Assembly: GCF_050596425.1 (NCBI RefSeq) | Contig: NZ_CP192292.1 | Location: 4,846,367-4,910,366, forward strand | Length of the DNA stretch: 64,000 nucleotides | Direction: 5' to 3' | DNA from: G963665925 sp050596425 | Lineage (GTDB): Bacteria; Bacillota; Clostridia; Peptostreptococcales; Acidaminobacteraceae | Part shown: positions 18,229 through 25,765 of the stretch, one piece after another | How positions within the stretch are numbered: position 1 is the stretch's first letter | Layout of the letters: each line of letters opens with the position of its first letter | Program-made: the position numbers and the translations under genes | Notes under the pieces: model-generated | Told to the model about the DNA's origin: nothing | The model's input: the letters and a program-made list of their open reading frames with translations, nothing else | The model's database searches: none

Positions 18229-18453
18229 TTATTCGTTTACAAATGGTAGTAGTGCAACAATACGAGCACGCTTAACTGATTGAGTTAGAGCACGCTGATG
18301 CTTTGCACAGTTACCAGTAACACGACGAGGTAAAATCTTACCACGCTCAGTTAGGTAACGCTTTAGTTTACCAGTATCTTTGTAATCAATATCTGTTACT
18401 TTGTCAGCACAGAACTGACAAAACTTTCTTCTTCTACGCTTTCTAAAAGCCAT
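18229..18453 (-). CDS. rpsR: 30S ribosomal protein bS18
   Basis: 74 residues, full length. Characteristic segments are IDYKDTGKLKRYLTERGKI, LPRRVTGNCAKHQR and LTQSVKRARIVALLPF. The N-terminal CQFC pair suggests the zinc-binding form. Last gene of the rpsF-ssb-rpsR operon. Confidence 0.98.
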   Translation of the reverse strand: MAFRKRRRRKFCQFCADKVTDIDYKDTGKLKRYLTERGKILPRRVTGNCAKHQRALTQSVKRARIVALLPFVNE

Positions 18454-18468
18454 CTTATTTCCCTCCTT

Positions 18469-18912
18469 CTAGAATGGAATATCGTCGTCATCTTCAATCG
18501 CCTGAAAATCAGAAGTATCCATGCCTCCCATACTGAAGTCATCGCTACCTTGTTCAGGTTGACGGTTATCATTTCGGCTGCCAATGAATTCAACATTGTT
18601 TGCAACAACATCTGTCGTATAGCGCGTTTCGCCTGATTGAGTCTTGTATTGGCCAGTGTTAATAGAACCATTAACCGCCACTTGACTGCCTTTAGACAGA
18701 TAATTTGCACAAAGTTCAGCTGTCTTACCCCAAGCTACAATACGAATGAAATCCGCTGTAGGTTTGCCTTGAGCTTGCAATTCCGCTTTTTTATCACGTG
18801 ACATCCCTTTGTCTACCGCCAGTGTGAAGTTTGTTACTGCACGTCCGCTGCCAGCAATAAAACGGAGTTCAGGATCTCTAACTAATCGACCTATTAGAAC
18901 TACTTGGTTCAT
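18469..18912 (-). CDS. ssb: single-stranded DNA-binding protein
   Basis: 147 residues. N-terminal OB fold (MNQVVLIGRLVRDPELR, FTLAVDKG, DFIRIVAWGKTAE), Gln/Asn/Ser linker, and an acidic C-terminal tip DDDDIPF that binds partner proteins. Located between rpsF and rpsR, as is standard in Firmicutes. Confidence 0.98.
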   Translation of the reverse strand: MNQVVLIGRLVRDPELRFIAGSGRAVTNFTLAVDKGMSRDKKAELQAQGKPTADFIRIVAWGKTAELCANYLSKGSQVAVNGSINTGQYKTQSGETRYTTDVVANNVEFIGSRNDNRQPEQGSDDFSMGGMDTSDFQAIEDDDDIPF

Positions 18913-18936
18913 AAACTCCTCCTCTACTGTCTGCTA

Positions 18937-19221
18937 CTATGCCTCTTTGCGTGTTACCATGAAACGCATTACTGCGTCGCTGATACGGAAGTTACGCTCA
19001 AGTTCAGTGGGTAGATCAGCAGCTGCTTTGAAGTCTACTAGTACATAGTATCCTTCTTTAGTCTTATTGATTTCGTAAGCAAGCTTTCTGTTGCCCCACT
19101 CGTCAACGTTCAGTACTTCACCGTTTGATGCGATGATTGACTTGAATTTTTCGATGGCTTCCGTTCTCTTTTCCTCTTCCATGTTTGGCTTAAGGATAAA
19201 TAGAGCTTCGTATTTGTTCAT
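18937..19221 (-). CDS. rpsF: 30S ribosomal protein bS6
   Basis: 94 residues from the ATG at 19221, where the family begins (MNKYEALFILKPN) and GGGAGGTG stands 7 bases upstream; longer in-frame readings run into the leader. The SNGEVLNVDEWGNRKLAYEI segment is typical. First gene of the rpsF-ssb-rpsR operon, with promoter at 19310-19338. Confidence 0.98.
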   Translation of the reverse strand: MNKYEALFILKPNMEEEKRTEAIEKFKSIIASNGEVLNVDEWGNRKLAYEINKTKEGYYVLVDFKAAADLPTELERNFRISDAVMRFMVTRKEA

Positions 19222-19309
19222 TCTTGACACCTCCCTATGGTCATTAATGGCCCAGTCCCTTGACTGAGCAGGAAGTAAAGTGGACATATATATCCACACT
19301 ACAAACGGA

Positions 19310-19338
19310 ATTATATCATTCTCGTCAAGTCGATGCAA
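19310..19338 (-). promoter_or_regulatory. sigma-A-type promoter of rpsF operon
   Basis: TTGCAT (19338-19333), 17-base spacer and a perfect TATAAT (19315-19310) on the minus strand, about 90 bases before rpsF. The leader contains a GTGGA/TCCAC hairpin (19281-19298). Confidence 0.8.
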
Positions 19339-19390
19339 GTATTATTTTCTCCATAATAAAAAATAATTATATAAAAATATTTTTGTAATC

Positions 19391-19419
19391 TTGTATACAC
19401 CATTTTTTTCAAGTATGAT
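19391..19419 (+). promoter_or_regulatory. promoter of candidate small RNA
   Basis: TTGTAT, a 17-base spacer and TATGAT on the plus strand, upstream of a structured stretch that ends in a strong terminator and has no reading frame. Confidence 0.6.
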
Positions 19420-19425
19420 GGTGCT

Positions 19426-19556
19426 ACAAAAGTGCCCCGAACTCTATATTATTTAGAGTTTGAAGGATTGGAGGACCGCTAGAACCTCTAGTCCGATAAA
19501 TATTCCCGTAATCCCCATTGTCAGGGCGGCAGAGTATACTCTGCCGATTTTTTTAT
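19426..19556 (+). ncRNA. candidate small structured RNA, about 130 nt
   Basis: Bounded by a promoter (19391-19419) and a terminator (19528-19554: GGCAGAG-TATA-CTCTGCC then seven T). Visible pairings: GCCC (near 19434) with GGGC (near 19524) as a closing stem; AACTCTA with TAGAGTT; GGATT with AATCC enclosing a GGAC...GTCC hairpin. No ORF with a ribosome site. I could not match it to a known riboswitch or to 6S RNA. It directly precedes the first double-glycine peptide gene and has the 7-mer TGTCAGG, complementary to CCTGACA of the leader element there. Confidence 0.5.
19528..19554 (+). terminator. terminator of candidate small RNA
   Basis: Perfect 7-base arms GGCAGAG and CTCTGCC around TATA, two bases, then seven T on the plus strand. 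Confidence 0.9.
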
Positions 19557-19582
19557 ATATTTAATTCTTTATTTTGACACAA

Positions 19583-19611
19583 TTGACATTTTAATACTTT
19601 TTTGTTACAAT
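19583..19611 (+). promoter_or_regulatory. strong promoter of first peptide gene
   Basis: TTGACA, exactly 17 bases, TACAAT on the plus strand. The predicted start near 19618 gives a leader of about 86 nt before the peptide ATG. Confidence 0.85.
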
Positions 19612-19631
19612 GTATTACGTTCTTATAGAAC

Positions 19632-19706
19632 TATTATTCTTACCTGACAGCAGGCAGAACAATAAGCTGTTTCTAACATCTTAAATTATAGGAGGTAAGG
19701 ATTATG
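19632..19706 (+). promoter_or_regulatory. leader RNA switch, copy 1
   Basis: The 20-nt element CTTACCTGACAGCAGGCAGA lies at 19639-19658 and recurs at 25453-25472. Bases 19636-19645 pair with 19693-19702 (10 pairs, one G-U), covering the GGAGG-type ribosome site, and the pairing can continue over the ATG with one mismatch. CCTG (19643-19646) can instead pair with CAGG (19651-19654) around an ACAG loop. The two structures compete for the same bases. Function as a translational switch is inferred. Confidence 0.6.
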
Positions 19707-19856
19707 AGATCATTAACAAAAGCTGAAATAATCAATACAAATGGAGGCCGCGACGACAAAGGTGGCAATTTCCATACCAGCACGACCACTAAGAAAGAAA
19801 AGAAACCACAATACAGAGTATACAATGGTCCAGCAATCACTGTTGATCTACCATAA
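19704..19856 (+). CDS. double-glycine leader peptide 1 (50 aa)
   Basis: MRSLTKAEIINTNGG is a classic double-glycine leader (Leu at -12, Glu at -8, Ile at -7, Gly-Gly at -2/-1). The predicted mature part is 35 residues, hydrophilic and basic, beginning RDDKGG, with KKEKK in the middle and ending VDLP. No Cys, so no lanthionine or sactionine bridges. A GGAGG site lies 8 bases upstream. The C39 exporter encoded at 22845-25046 would cut and export it. The hydrophilic core suits a secreted signal better than a pore-forming bacteriocin, but the function is unknown. The S41 protease gene follows in the same direction. Confidence 0.8.
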   Translation: MRSLTKAEIINTNGGRDDKGGNFHTSTTTKKEKKPQYRVYNGPAITVDLP

Positions 19857-19923
19857 TAATTAGCATTATTTCTACAAGCTCATGGTATAAATCATGAGCT
19901 TGTTTATATTCAAAGGAGTATAC

Positions 19924-21102
19924 ATGAATAAAAAACTTAGAAATGTTATTTTTTCTGTTGGTATTTTAAGTCTAGTCGCTCTAAGCACGATTCAGACAAA
20001 CAAAGTTTTTCACTTAGAAAAGCAGATTTCAATAAACGAGGAAAATCTCAAAGTGTATCAGCAACGTTTAGGAAATACATTGAAGACACTTGATATTATA
20101 GAAGAATACGAGTATTTCCCACTTGATTTCGAGAACATTGATAAAGAGCTTTCAAAACTTATTTTAGATGCAATAAACGATCCATATGCACAGTATATTA
20201 ATGAAGAGAATTATACTGACCCTTTTGGAGGACTTCAGCAAACCTATGGATGTAAACTCACCAAAGAAAATGGTGAGTACTTTATATGGAGTATAGATCC
20301 ACATACTAATAATGAGCATAAAGAACTGCATCTTGGTGATAAAGTCACCCATATCAATGGTATTCCAACAAATAAAATAACTCCAAAATTACTTAGGACT
20401 CTAATTAAAGAAATAGATTTACTACAATTAACAACGATTTCATTAAAAGATGAGATAAATCAAACGATCACTATAGAGAAAGAAAATCAGGTTATTAACA
20501 CAGTGACTGGTGAACTTATTGACTCAAACACTGCAATTATCGAAATATCAAATTTTTATAGCGATACTTACACCCGGGTACTTCGCAAATTAACAGAGTA
20601 TAGAGATGCTGGTATTAAGAATTTGGTCATTGACCTAAGAAATAACAATGGAGGTTCTTTGGATAGCGCAAAATTTATATTAGATTTATTTATTGATAAG
20701 GCAGATCTATTTTATATGGAAAACAACAAAGACGAAGTGCAAGTCCTTACTTCAAAAGACAAATATCCAAAGTTTGAGTTCAATCTGGCTATCTTGGTTG
20801 ACAGGAGATCTGCGAGCGCAGCAGAACTATTCGCAGCGTCAATGCGAAACAACATCCAAACACCAATTATTGGTGAAACAACTTATGGAAAAGGTGTTTC
20901 TCAGTTTTATATTGATACCTATGACGATTATATTCTTAAACTCACCGCCAATGAAATTTATGCAAATCCTGCAGAAAAATATCATGGTTATGGAATCAAG
21001 CCCGATGTATATGTAGAATCCAAACCTTGGATAACACCTCATACCGACGAAGCTCTTGAGGCTGCACTTTCTACTTTCGGTATAGATTCAAATAAGCGGT
21101 AG
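19924..21102 (+). CDS. membrane-anchored S41 (C-terminal processing) peptidase
   Basis: 392 residues from the ATG at 19924 (AAAGGAG five bases upstream). One N-terminal TM/anchor (about 5-24), a helical region, a PDZ-like segment (about 105-160, with LHLGDKVTHINGIPT), then the S41 core: FYSDTYTRVLRKL, LVIDLRNNNGGSLDSAKFILD, catalytic Ser in DRRSASAAELFAASM and catalytic Lys in GETTYGKGVSQF. The family cuts proteins at or near C-termini outside the membrane. The gene is 67 bases downstream of peptide 1 and probably co-transcribed, suggesting it trims the exported peptide or a receptor; that link is inference. Confidence 0.88.
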   Translation: MNKKLRNVIFSVGILSLVALSTIQTNKVFHLEKQISINEENLKVYQQRLGNTLKTLDIIEEYEYFPLDFENIDKELSKLILDAINDPYAQYINEENYTDPFGGLQQTYGCKLTKENGEYFIWSIDPHTNNEHKELHLGDKVTHINGIPTNKITPKLLRTLIKEIDLLQLTTISLKDEINQTITIEKENQVINTVTGELIDSNTAIIEISNFYSDTYTRVLRKLTEYRDAGIKNLVIDLRNNNGGSLDSAKFILDLFIDKADLFYMENNKDEVQVLTSKDKYPKFEFNLAILVDRRSASAAELFAASMRNNIQTPIIGETTYGKGVSQFYIDTYDDYILKLTANEIYANPAEKYHGYGIKPDVYVESKPWITPHTDEALEAALSTFGIDSNKR

Positions 21103-21197
21103 CAAATAAGACTGAATCAATGAACCAAATTTGATTTTAATAAGTGGGTACAAGTCATGTTCATAATTGAGCAGGGATTTTTGTATTCTATAAAGGT

Positions 21198-21236
21198 AAA
21201 GGAACAGCCTTAACTTTCGGGCTGTTCCTTTTCTTG
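21198..21236. terminator. bidirectional terminator between S41 and HlyD genes
   Basis: Perfect 12-base arms AAAGGAACAGCC and GGCTGTTCCTTT around 10 bases, with TTCTT following on the plus strand and an A-rich/T-rich flank for the minus strand. It lies between the convergent S41 and HlyD genes. Confidence 0.8.
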
Positions 21237-21357
21237 GCACACTCAACTGTGTCTTCAATTGTTTTCTCAGTCTGACTGGGATTTAACTGGATGCGCATGG
21301 CCGTAGAACACTTAATACGAATTATTTATTCAGTTCTACATTAAAGGACACGACTAA

Positions 21358-22848
21358 TCAATCCATGAAATTAAGTTTTTCAAGCAAGATAAATAGCACC
21401 TTTTTAGTCCTTGTAACAATATGGCCTTCCACAAGCATACCAACCTTAATGCCAGAGACCTCCCCCTTATAGGATGTCAACTCTACATTGGGTATTTTTG
21501 CTTCTATTATATAGTAGCCGGAGTTAGAGTCTGGATTGCCAGTAGAACTCGCACTGATTCTTACAACCTCTCCTTCCACCATACCAAACTCTTTGTATGG
21601 AAGGGCGTCGACCTTACATTTAACCCGATCGCCTATTTCTATGTCAGCTATGTCTTTATTGGGTACCTTTAACTGAAGTCTAAAACTTTCTCCATTGTCC
21701 GGTATAACCGATCCAATAAACTTCCCACTTTCCAAGTAATCCCCAGGGGATATTTCAACATCCATATTTACAGACCCCGAAAAGGGCGCTGCTATGTCTG
21801 TCATAGACAACTGGTCTTCCAGTGTTTTTATGTTCTCCTTGATTAACTTAATCTCATCTTCTTTTAGCTGAATCTCGCTAGACAGGGCAATAAGTTTAGC
21901 CGTTTTATTCGACGTGACCAGTTTTCCTTCACTTGAATAAGACATTAACCTTTTAAGCTCACTTTCGTACTGGGCTATTTGAAGAACTGTGGCTTCAATA
22001 ATTTCCTCATTTTCAAGTTTGAATTGTGCTTTGTATCTGGCTATTTCATTTTCAACTTGCTTTAAGCTTTGAACGGAACTTTCATAAATGTTTTTCGATA
22101 AGGCCCCTGTGTCATACAGTGCCTTGTTCCGCTTCACCTCTAAGCGTTTTTCTTCTAAATCGATGTTTTTTTGCTCTAAGCTTGATGCATATGTTAGGAG
22201 CTTTAAATCATATATGCCTGAAGCTTCGTCTGTGATATTCTTGTAGCTTCCATTTTCAACTTTACTCTGTATGTCCTGGTATCCCTCAAGATTCTTTTTT
22301 GACTGGTTAAGCTTTTTTTCAATAAAATCAATGGATCTTTGACTCTGTACTTCTTCCAGTTCAAATTGTTCGTACTCATTTTTGTAACGGTCATAAATCA
22401 AATCATCTACATTTTTGTCATCACCCATAGGTCGCTCTAAAAATAAGTTTTCACCCGTTTCAATCGACTCTTTGAATAACTTAAGGAGATTATGTTCCTG
22501 GGTCAGTGTGCTTAGCTTATTTTCAGCGTTAAGCAGTTTCAGTTGATAGCGCTCTTTATTTACCGAGTAAAGTAAATCCCCCTCGGTTACCTTATCTCCA
22601 TTTTTTACATACACCTCTGTCACAGTCCCTGTAATTTTGTTTTTAAGCGTGTGAATTTTTGAAGACGGCTTTATCTGCCCCCTTGCCTTCACAACAACAT
22701 CAAGCTCTCCAAAATAAGACCACGTTAATCCAGCAAGTAAAACAGCCAATGTCATGTATATAAAAACCACACCTGCCGGAAAAATTTTATGCTCCATAAT
22801 TTCTCGACTGTCACTCATGTCAGATAGGTTCATTAAGATAGGCTTCAT
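21358..22848 (-). CDS. HlyD-type secretion accessory protein of peptide exporter
   Basis: 496 residues. One TM segment about 24-45, then a biotinyl-lipoyl-like half (IHTLKNKITGTVTEVYVKNGDKVTEGDLL), a very long coiled coil (about 110-365) and the second lipoyl half (APFSGSVNMDVEISPGDYLESGK), ending in a beta-barrel domain. This is the membrane-fusion family used with C39 ABC exporters. It overlaps the exporter gene by four bases (ATGA), so the two are translated together. Confidence 0.9.
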   Translation of the reverse strand: MKPILMNLSDMSDSREIMEHKIFPAGVVFIYMTLAVLLAGLTWSYFGELDVVVKARGQIKPSSKIHTLKNKITGTVTEVYVKNGDKVTEGDLLYSVNKERYQLKLLNAENKLSTLTQEHNLLKLFKESIETGENLFLERPMGDDKNVDDLIYDRYKNEYEQFELEEVQSQRSIDFIEKKLNQSKKNLEGYQDIQSKVENGSYKNITDEASGIYDLKLLTYASSLEQKNIDLEEKRLEVKRNKALYDTGALSKNIYESSVQSLKQVENEIARYKAQFKLENEEIIEATVLQIAQYESELKRLMSYSSEGKLVTSNKTAKLIALSSEIQLKEDEIKLIKENIKTLEDQLSMTDIAAPFSGSVNMDVEISPGDYLESGKFIGSVIPDNGESFRLQLKVPNKDIADIEIGDRVKCKVDALPYKEFGMVEGEVVRISASSTGNPDSNSGYYIIEAKIPNVELTSYKGEVSGIKVGMLVEGHIVTRTKKVLFILLEKLNFMD

Positions 22849-25046
22849 GCAATCACCCCGCTATCCTTTATTTCTTCATATGTCTCTGGAATTTGATTTT
22901 TCCACATTTCATAATACTTGCTGCTTTTATCATTCATTAAATCTTTATGCCCGCCTGATTCAACAATCTGTCCTTTTTCCATAACAAATATTTGATCACA
23001 CCTCATAATGGTGCTTAGTCTATGGGCAATAATGATTGTTGTTATGCCCCGGCTCACAGATTCAATGGTTTCTTCTATGGCCTTCTCAGTTGTGCTATCA
23101 AGACTTGAGGTGGCTTCATCGAGCACTATAATATCTGGTTTTTTTAGGATGGCCCGTGCAATTGCAAGACGTTGACGCTGACCACCTGATAGATTTGACC
23201 CATTTTCCTCTAAGACACTTTGATACCGCCTTGGCATGTCATTAATAAAATCATGGGCTCTTGCTAACTTACAGGCTTCGATCACCTTTTCCATAGATGT
23301 GTCTTTTGCACCTAGGGTTAGGTTGTCATATATACTTCCAGAAAATAGAAAAGTCTCTTGAGGGACATAGGCAATTTTATTTCTAAGGGTCTCGATTTTA
23401 TAATCCCGAATGTCTATACCATCTAGGAGAACCTCTCCGCCTTCCGGCTCATAGAGTTTTAAAAGGAGTTTGACCAGTGTGGTTTTGCCTGATCCAGACT
23501 CCCCCACAAGGGCAATCCGCCGCCCTTTCTCAATGGTTAACGACACATCCTCAAGAACAATTTTACGGGTTCCATACCTGAACTTTATATTGTTAAATGC
23601 AATATGACCTTGTAGCGATTCAGGGGCATACTTTTTATGTTCATCCACTGATTTTTCCACTTCCAAATCAAGAATTTCTCCAAGTCTATCAGAAGCAACA
23701 ATAGCTGTTTGTAACATGGGCTGAAGCTCAATTAAATTGCTGACAGGGTCTATAAAATAAGCCATCAAAGAATTGAATACTAGAAGCTGGCCGATGGTTA
23801 ATTCTCCATCCATGACATATAGGGCACCCACCCATAAGATTATGACGTTGCCTAGTGTTCCAACTGTTCCTGTTAATGTGCCTCTTACATTATTAACAAA
23901 ACTCAGCTTAAAATTTGACTTTAATAGACCTATAAACTTCTTTTCTGTTTCCTGTTTTGACAACTGCTCTGCGTTAAATGATTTAACCGTATCAATACCA
24001 TTCAAACTTTCCATGAGGTAGGATGTTAAATCAGAATTATTCTCCATAACCGTTCGATTCATATTTCTTAAAGGTTTATTGAAGCCAAAAACAATTGCTC
24101 CATATAAGACGAGCATGGTAAAGGCTATAAAAAAGAGGGTGGGATTTTGCATATACAAAATAATGCCCCCTGCAAAGGCCATGAGAACATCTATCATAAT
24201 GGTTAATACCGCACCTGAAATAGCATCCCTAACCTTACCGGCATCCATAAACCTGGATACGATCTCACCAACACGCCGGGTTCCAAAGAAATTCATAGGC
24301 AGGTCTAAAACGTGATTGTAATAGCCAAGAATGAGCGGAATATCGATTCGCTGACTCATATATAAAAGCAGGTGGCTCCTAAATGCCCCCAGTCCAATTT
24401 TGACAAGGTTTAGCAGAATAATGCCTATTGTAATAATGTGCAGTGAGTTTTTTAATCCATATGGCAAAATGTCATCCATTAAAAACTTGAAGTAAAAAGC
24501 TGCAAATATTCCAAGAGCCGTATTGAGTATAGAAGCCGTAAAGACATGAATTAATAGCTTTTTTTGAGGTTTTAAAAGGTGTAAAAACCTTGCGAACAAA
24601 CCCTTGGTCTCGTCCCCGGTTTTAAACTCTACCGTGGGAGTCATTAAAACAAGTATTCCCGTCCACATCTTGGCAAAGTCATCCTTAGACATTTTTTCAA
24701 GTCCCTTGGCAGGGTCAGCTATAACTATAAAATCTTGATCAATTTTATGAATCACAACATAATGCATAAGCCCTTTGTCTGTTACAACATGGGCAATGGC
24801 CGGGAGAACCACTTCATCCGTTAGGTCATCTATAGTGCCCTTGACCCCTTTGGCTGAATACCCCAGTCCTTCAGCCGCTGTTATGAGACCAAGCACATTT
24901 GTCCCTTGGGTATCTGTTCCAGCCACTTCTCGAATCTTTGTTATAGAAGTCTTAAAACCATGCTGTTTTGAAATTGTTGCTAAGCATGCCGCCCCGCAAT
25001 CTGTTATGTCATATTGTTTTATACAGTAGTATTTTTTCTTGAACAT
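22845..25046 (-). CDS. peptidase-containing ABC exporter (C39, double-glycine cleaving)
   Basis: 733 residues. The C39 peptidase domain (1-140) has catalytic Cys17 in QYDITDCGAACLA, His in LMHYVVIHK and Asp in VIADPAKG. Six TM segments follow (about 160-440), then the ATPase with Walker A VGESGSGKTTLVKLL, signature NLSGGQRQRLAIARAIL, Walker B IIVLDEATSSLD and the H-loop AHRLS. It removes double-glycine leaders and exports the peptide using ATP. Three matching peptides are encoded within 6 kb. An AAAGGAT site precedes the ATG, with an extended -10 promoter at 25105-25133. Confidence 0.95.
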   Translation of the reverse strand: MFKKKYYCIKQYDITDCGAACLATISKQHGFKTSITKIREVAGTDTQGTNVLGLITAAEGLGYSAKGVKGTIDDLTDEVVLPAIAHVVTDKGLMHYVVIHKIDQDFIVIADPAKGLEKMSKDDFAKMWTGILVLMTPTVEFKTGDETKGLFARFLHLLKPQKKLLIHVFTASILNTALGIFAAFYFKFLMDDILPYGLKNSLHIITIGIILLNLVKIGLGAFRSHLLLYMSQRIDIPLILGYYNHVLDLPMNFFGTRRVGEIVSRFMDAGKVRDAISGAVLTIMIDVLMAFAGGIILYMQNPTLFFIAFTMLVLYGAIVFGFNKPLRNMNRTVMENNSDLTSYLMESLNGIDTVKSFNAEQLSKQETEKKFIGLLKSNFKLSFVNNVRGTLTGTVGTLGNVIILWVGALYVMDGELTIGQLLVFNSLMAYFIDPVSNLIELQPMLQTAIVASDRLGEILDLEVEKSVDEHKKYAPESLQGHIAFNNIKFRYGTRKIVLEDVSLTIEKGRRIALVGESGSGKTTLVKLLLKLYEPEGGEVLLDGIDIRDYKIETLRNKIAYVPQETFLFSGSIYDNLTLGAKDTSMEKVIEACKLARAHDFINDMPRRYQSVLEENGSNLSGGQRQRLAIARAILKKPDIIVLDEATSSLDSTTEKAIEETIESVSRGITTIIIAHRLSTIMRCDQIFVMEKGQIVESGGHKDLMNDKSSKYYEMWKNQIPETYEEIKDSGVIA

Positions 25047-25104
25047 TTTTATCCTTTTCGTAACATTTATTCATTTAAGTTCTATCATTATCATCCTAGT
25101 GGGT

Positions 25105-25133
25105 ATTATAGCATCAGATTCTATTTTATTCCA
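25105..25133 (-). promoter_or_regulatory. extended -10 promoter of exporter operon
   Basis: TGCTATAAT on the minus strand (TATAAT at 25110-25105, TG motif at 25113-25112) with a weak -35, about 58 bases before the exporter start. It diverges from the plus-strand promoter at 25160. Confidence 0.55.
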
Positions 25134-25159
25134 TAAAAACATTTTTTATAAAAACCCTA

Positions 25160-25188
25160 TTGACTTTGGATATTATTGGGGCTATAAT
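25160..25188 (+). promoter_or_regulatory. promoter of peptide gene string
   Basis: TTGACT, 17 bases, perfect TATAAT on the plus strand. It precedes the 57-residue gene and the two paralogous peptide genes. Confidence 0.8.
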
Positions 25189-25258
25189 CAGGTCGAAGGT
25201 TACAAACTAAGTTCCATTTATGTAATTTTTTAACTTTTTTAAGAAAGAGAGTTTACAA

Positions 25259-25432
25259 ATGAGTGATAAAAAGAAAGAGAACTTATTGAATTCTATTTCA
25301 ATTTATTTAAACAACTTTGTGGATGAAGCTGAAAAAAATGATTCCCTTGATTTCTTTAAGATTGAAATCAACAATCATAATGGCACCCTACAAATTGACC
25401 ACAAGTTCCGCACTAGAGAAAAAGTGTACTAA
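25259..25432 (+). CDS. 57-residue small protein, YezD (DUF2292)-like
   Basis: Starts MSDKKKENLLNSISIYL and ends TREKVY. A helical N-terminal half is followed by a short beta hairpin, IEINNHNGTLQIDHKFRTR, which resembles the pattern of YezD-type small proteins (I-x-I-x-x-H-N-G-x-x-x-Q-I-x-x-x-x-K-x-R). The resemblance is by eye and weak. There is no double glycine and no membrane segment. A purine-rich GAAAGAGAG lies 7 bases upstream. It heads the transcript with the two paralogous peptides and may be a regulator or dedicated chaperone; the function is unknown. Confidence 0.6.
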   Translation: MSDKKKENLLNSISIYLNNFVDEAEKNDSLDFFKIEINNHNGTLQIDHKFRTREKVY

Positions 25433-25448
25433 GAAATAACCATGACGA

Positions 25449-25518
25449 TCATCTTACCTGACAGCAGGCAGATATCTATAGACAACAATCAACTATATTT
25501 ATGGAGGTAAGATTAATG
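25449..25518 (+). promoter_or_regulatory. leader RNA switch, copy 2
   Basis: The 20-nt element at 25453-25472 is identical to copy 1. Bases 25451-25459 pair perfectly (9 bp) with 25505-25513, covering the GGAGG ribosome site of peptide A. The same CCTG-ACAG-CAGG hairpin competes. Relative to copy 1, one pair is T-A there (19637/19701) and A-T here (25451/25513), a compensatory change. Flanking and loop bases are otherwise unlike. Confidence 0.6.
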
Positions 25519-25710
25519 AAAGATTTAACTATGAATGAAATGATGTCTATTGATGGTGGAATGACACCAATAGAATGGACAGCTGTTGTTCTAACAGTTG
25601 CAGAATGGGGCTCTGAAGTAGTAACAGGCAAGCCAGCTTCAAAACATGTACATGAAGCTCTAGAAAGCTATGATCCAGGCGGTTCTACTTGGGGTATCAA
25701 CGGTTACTAA
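25516..25710 (+). CDS. double-glycine peptide A (64 aa)
   Basis: The leader MKDLTMNEMMSIDGG fits the consensus exactly (L-12, E-8, M-7, I-4, GG). The mature part is 49 residues: a hydrophobic, probably helical first half (IEWTAVVLTVAEW), then a TGKPASKHVHEA segment and a C-terminus YDPGGSTWGINGY shared with peptide B. No Cys. The start at 25516 was chosen over a codon five earlier because GGAGGTAAG lies 8 bases before it and the leader fits. Class II bacteriocin or peptide signal; the two paralogs side by side could form a two-peptide system. Confidence 0.85.
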   Translation: MKDLTMNEMMSIDGGMTPIEWTAVVLTVAEWGSEVVTGKPASKHVHEALESYDPGGSTWGINGY

Positions 25711-25765
25711 ACAAGCAATATTAGAAAAATATCAAGCCAATTAAACCTTAAACGGAGGATTACAA

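Noticed and set aside
19426..19556. T-box, 6S RNA or known riboswitch identity for the candidate RNA
   Set aside because: No T-box specifier/antiterminator sequence, no 6S central bulge pattern and no riboswitch core motif could be matched by eye.
25039..25233. 64-codon plus-strand ORF upstream of the YezD-like gene
   Set aside because: It overlaps the exporter start, both divergent promoters and their -10 boxes, with no ribosome site.
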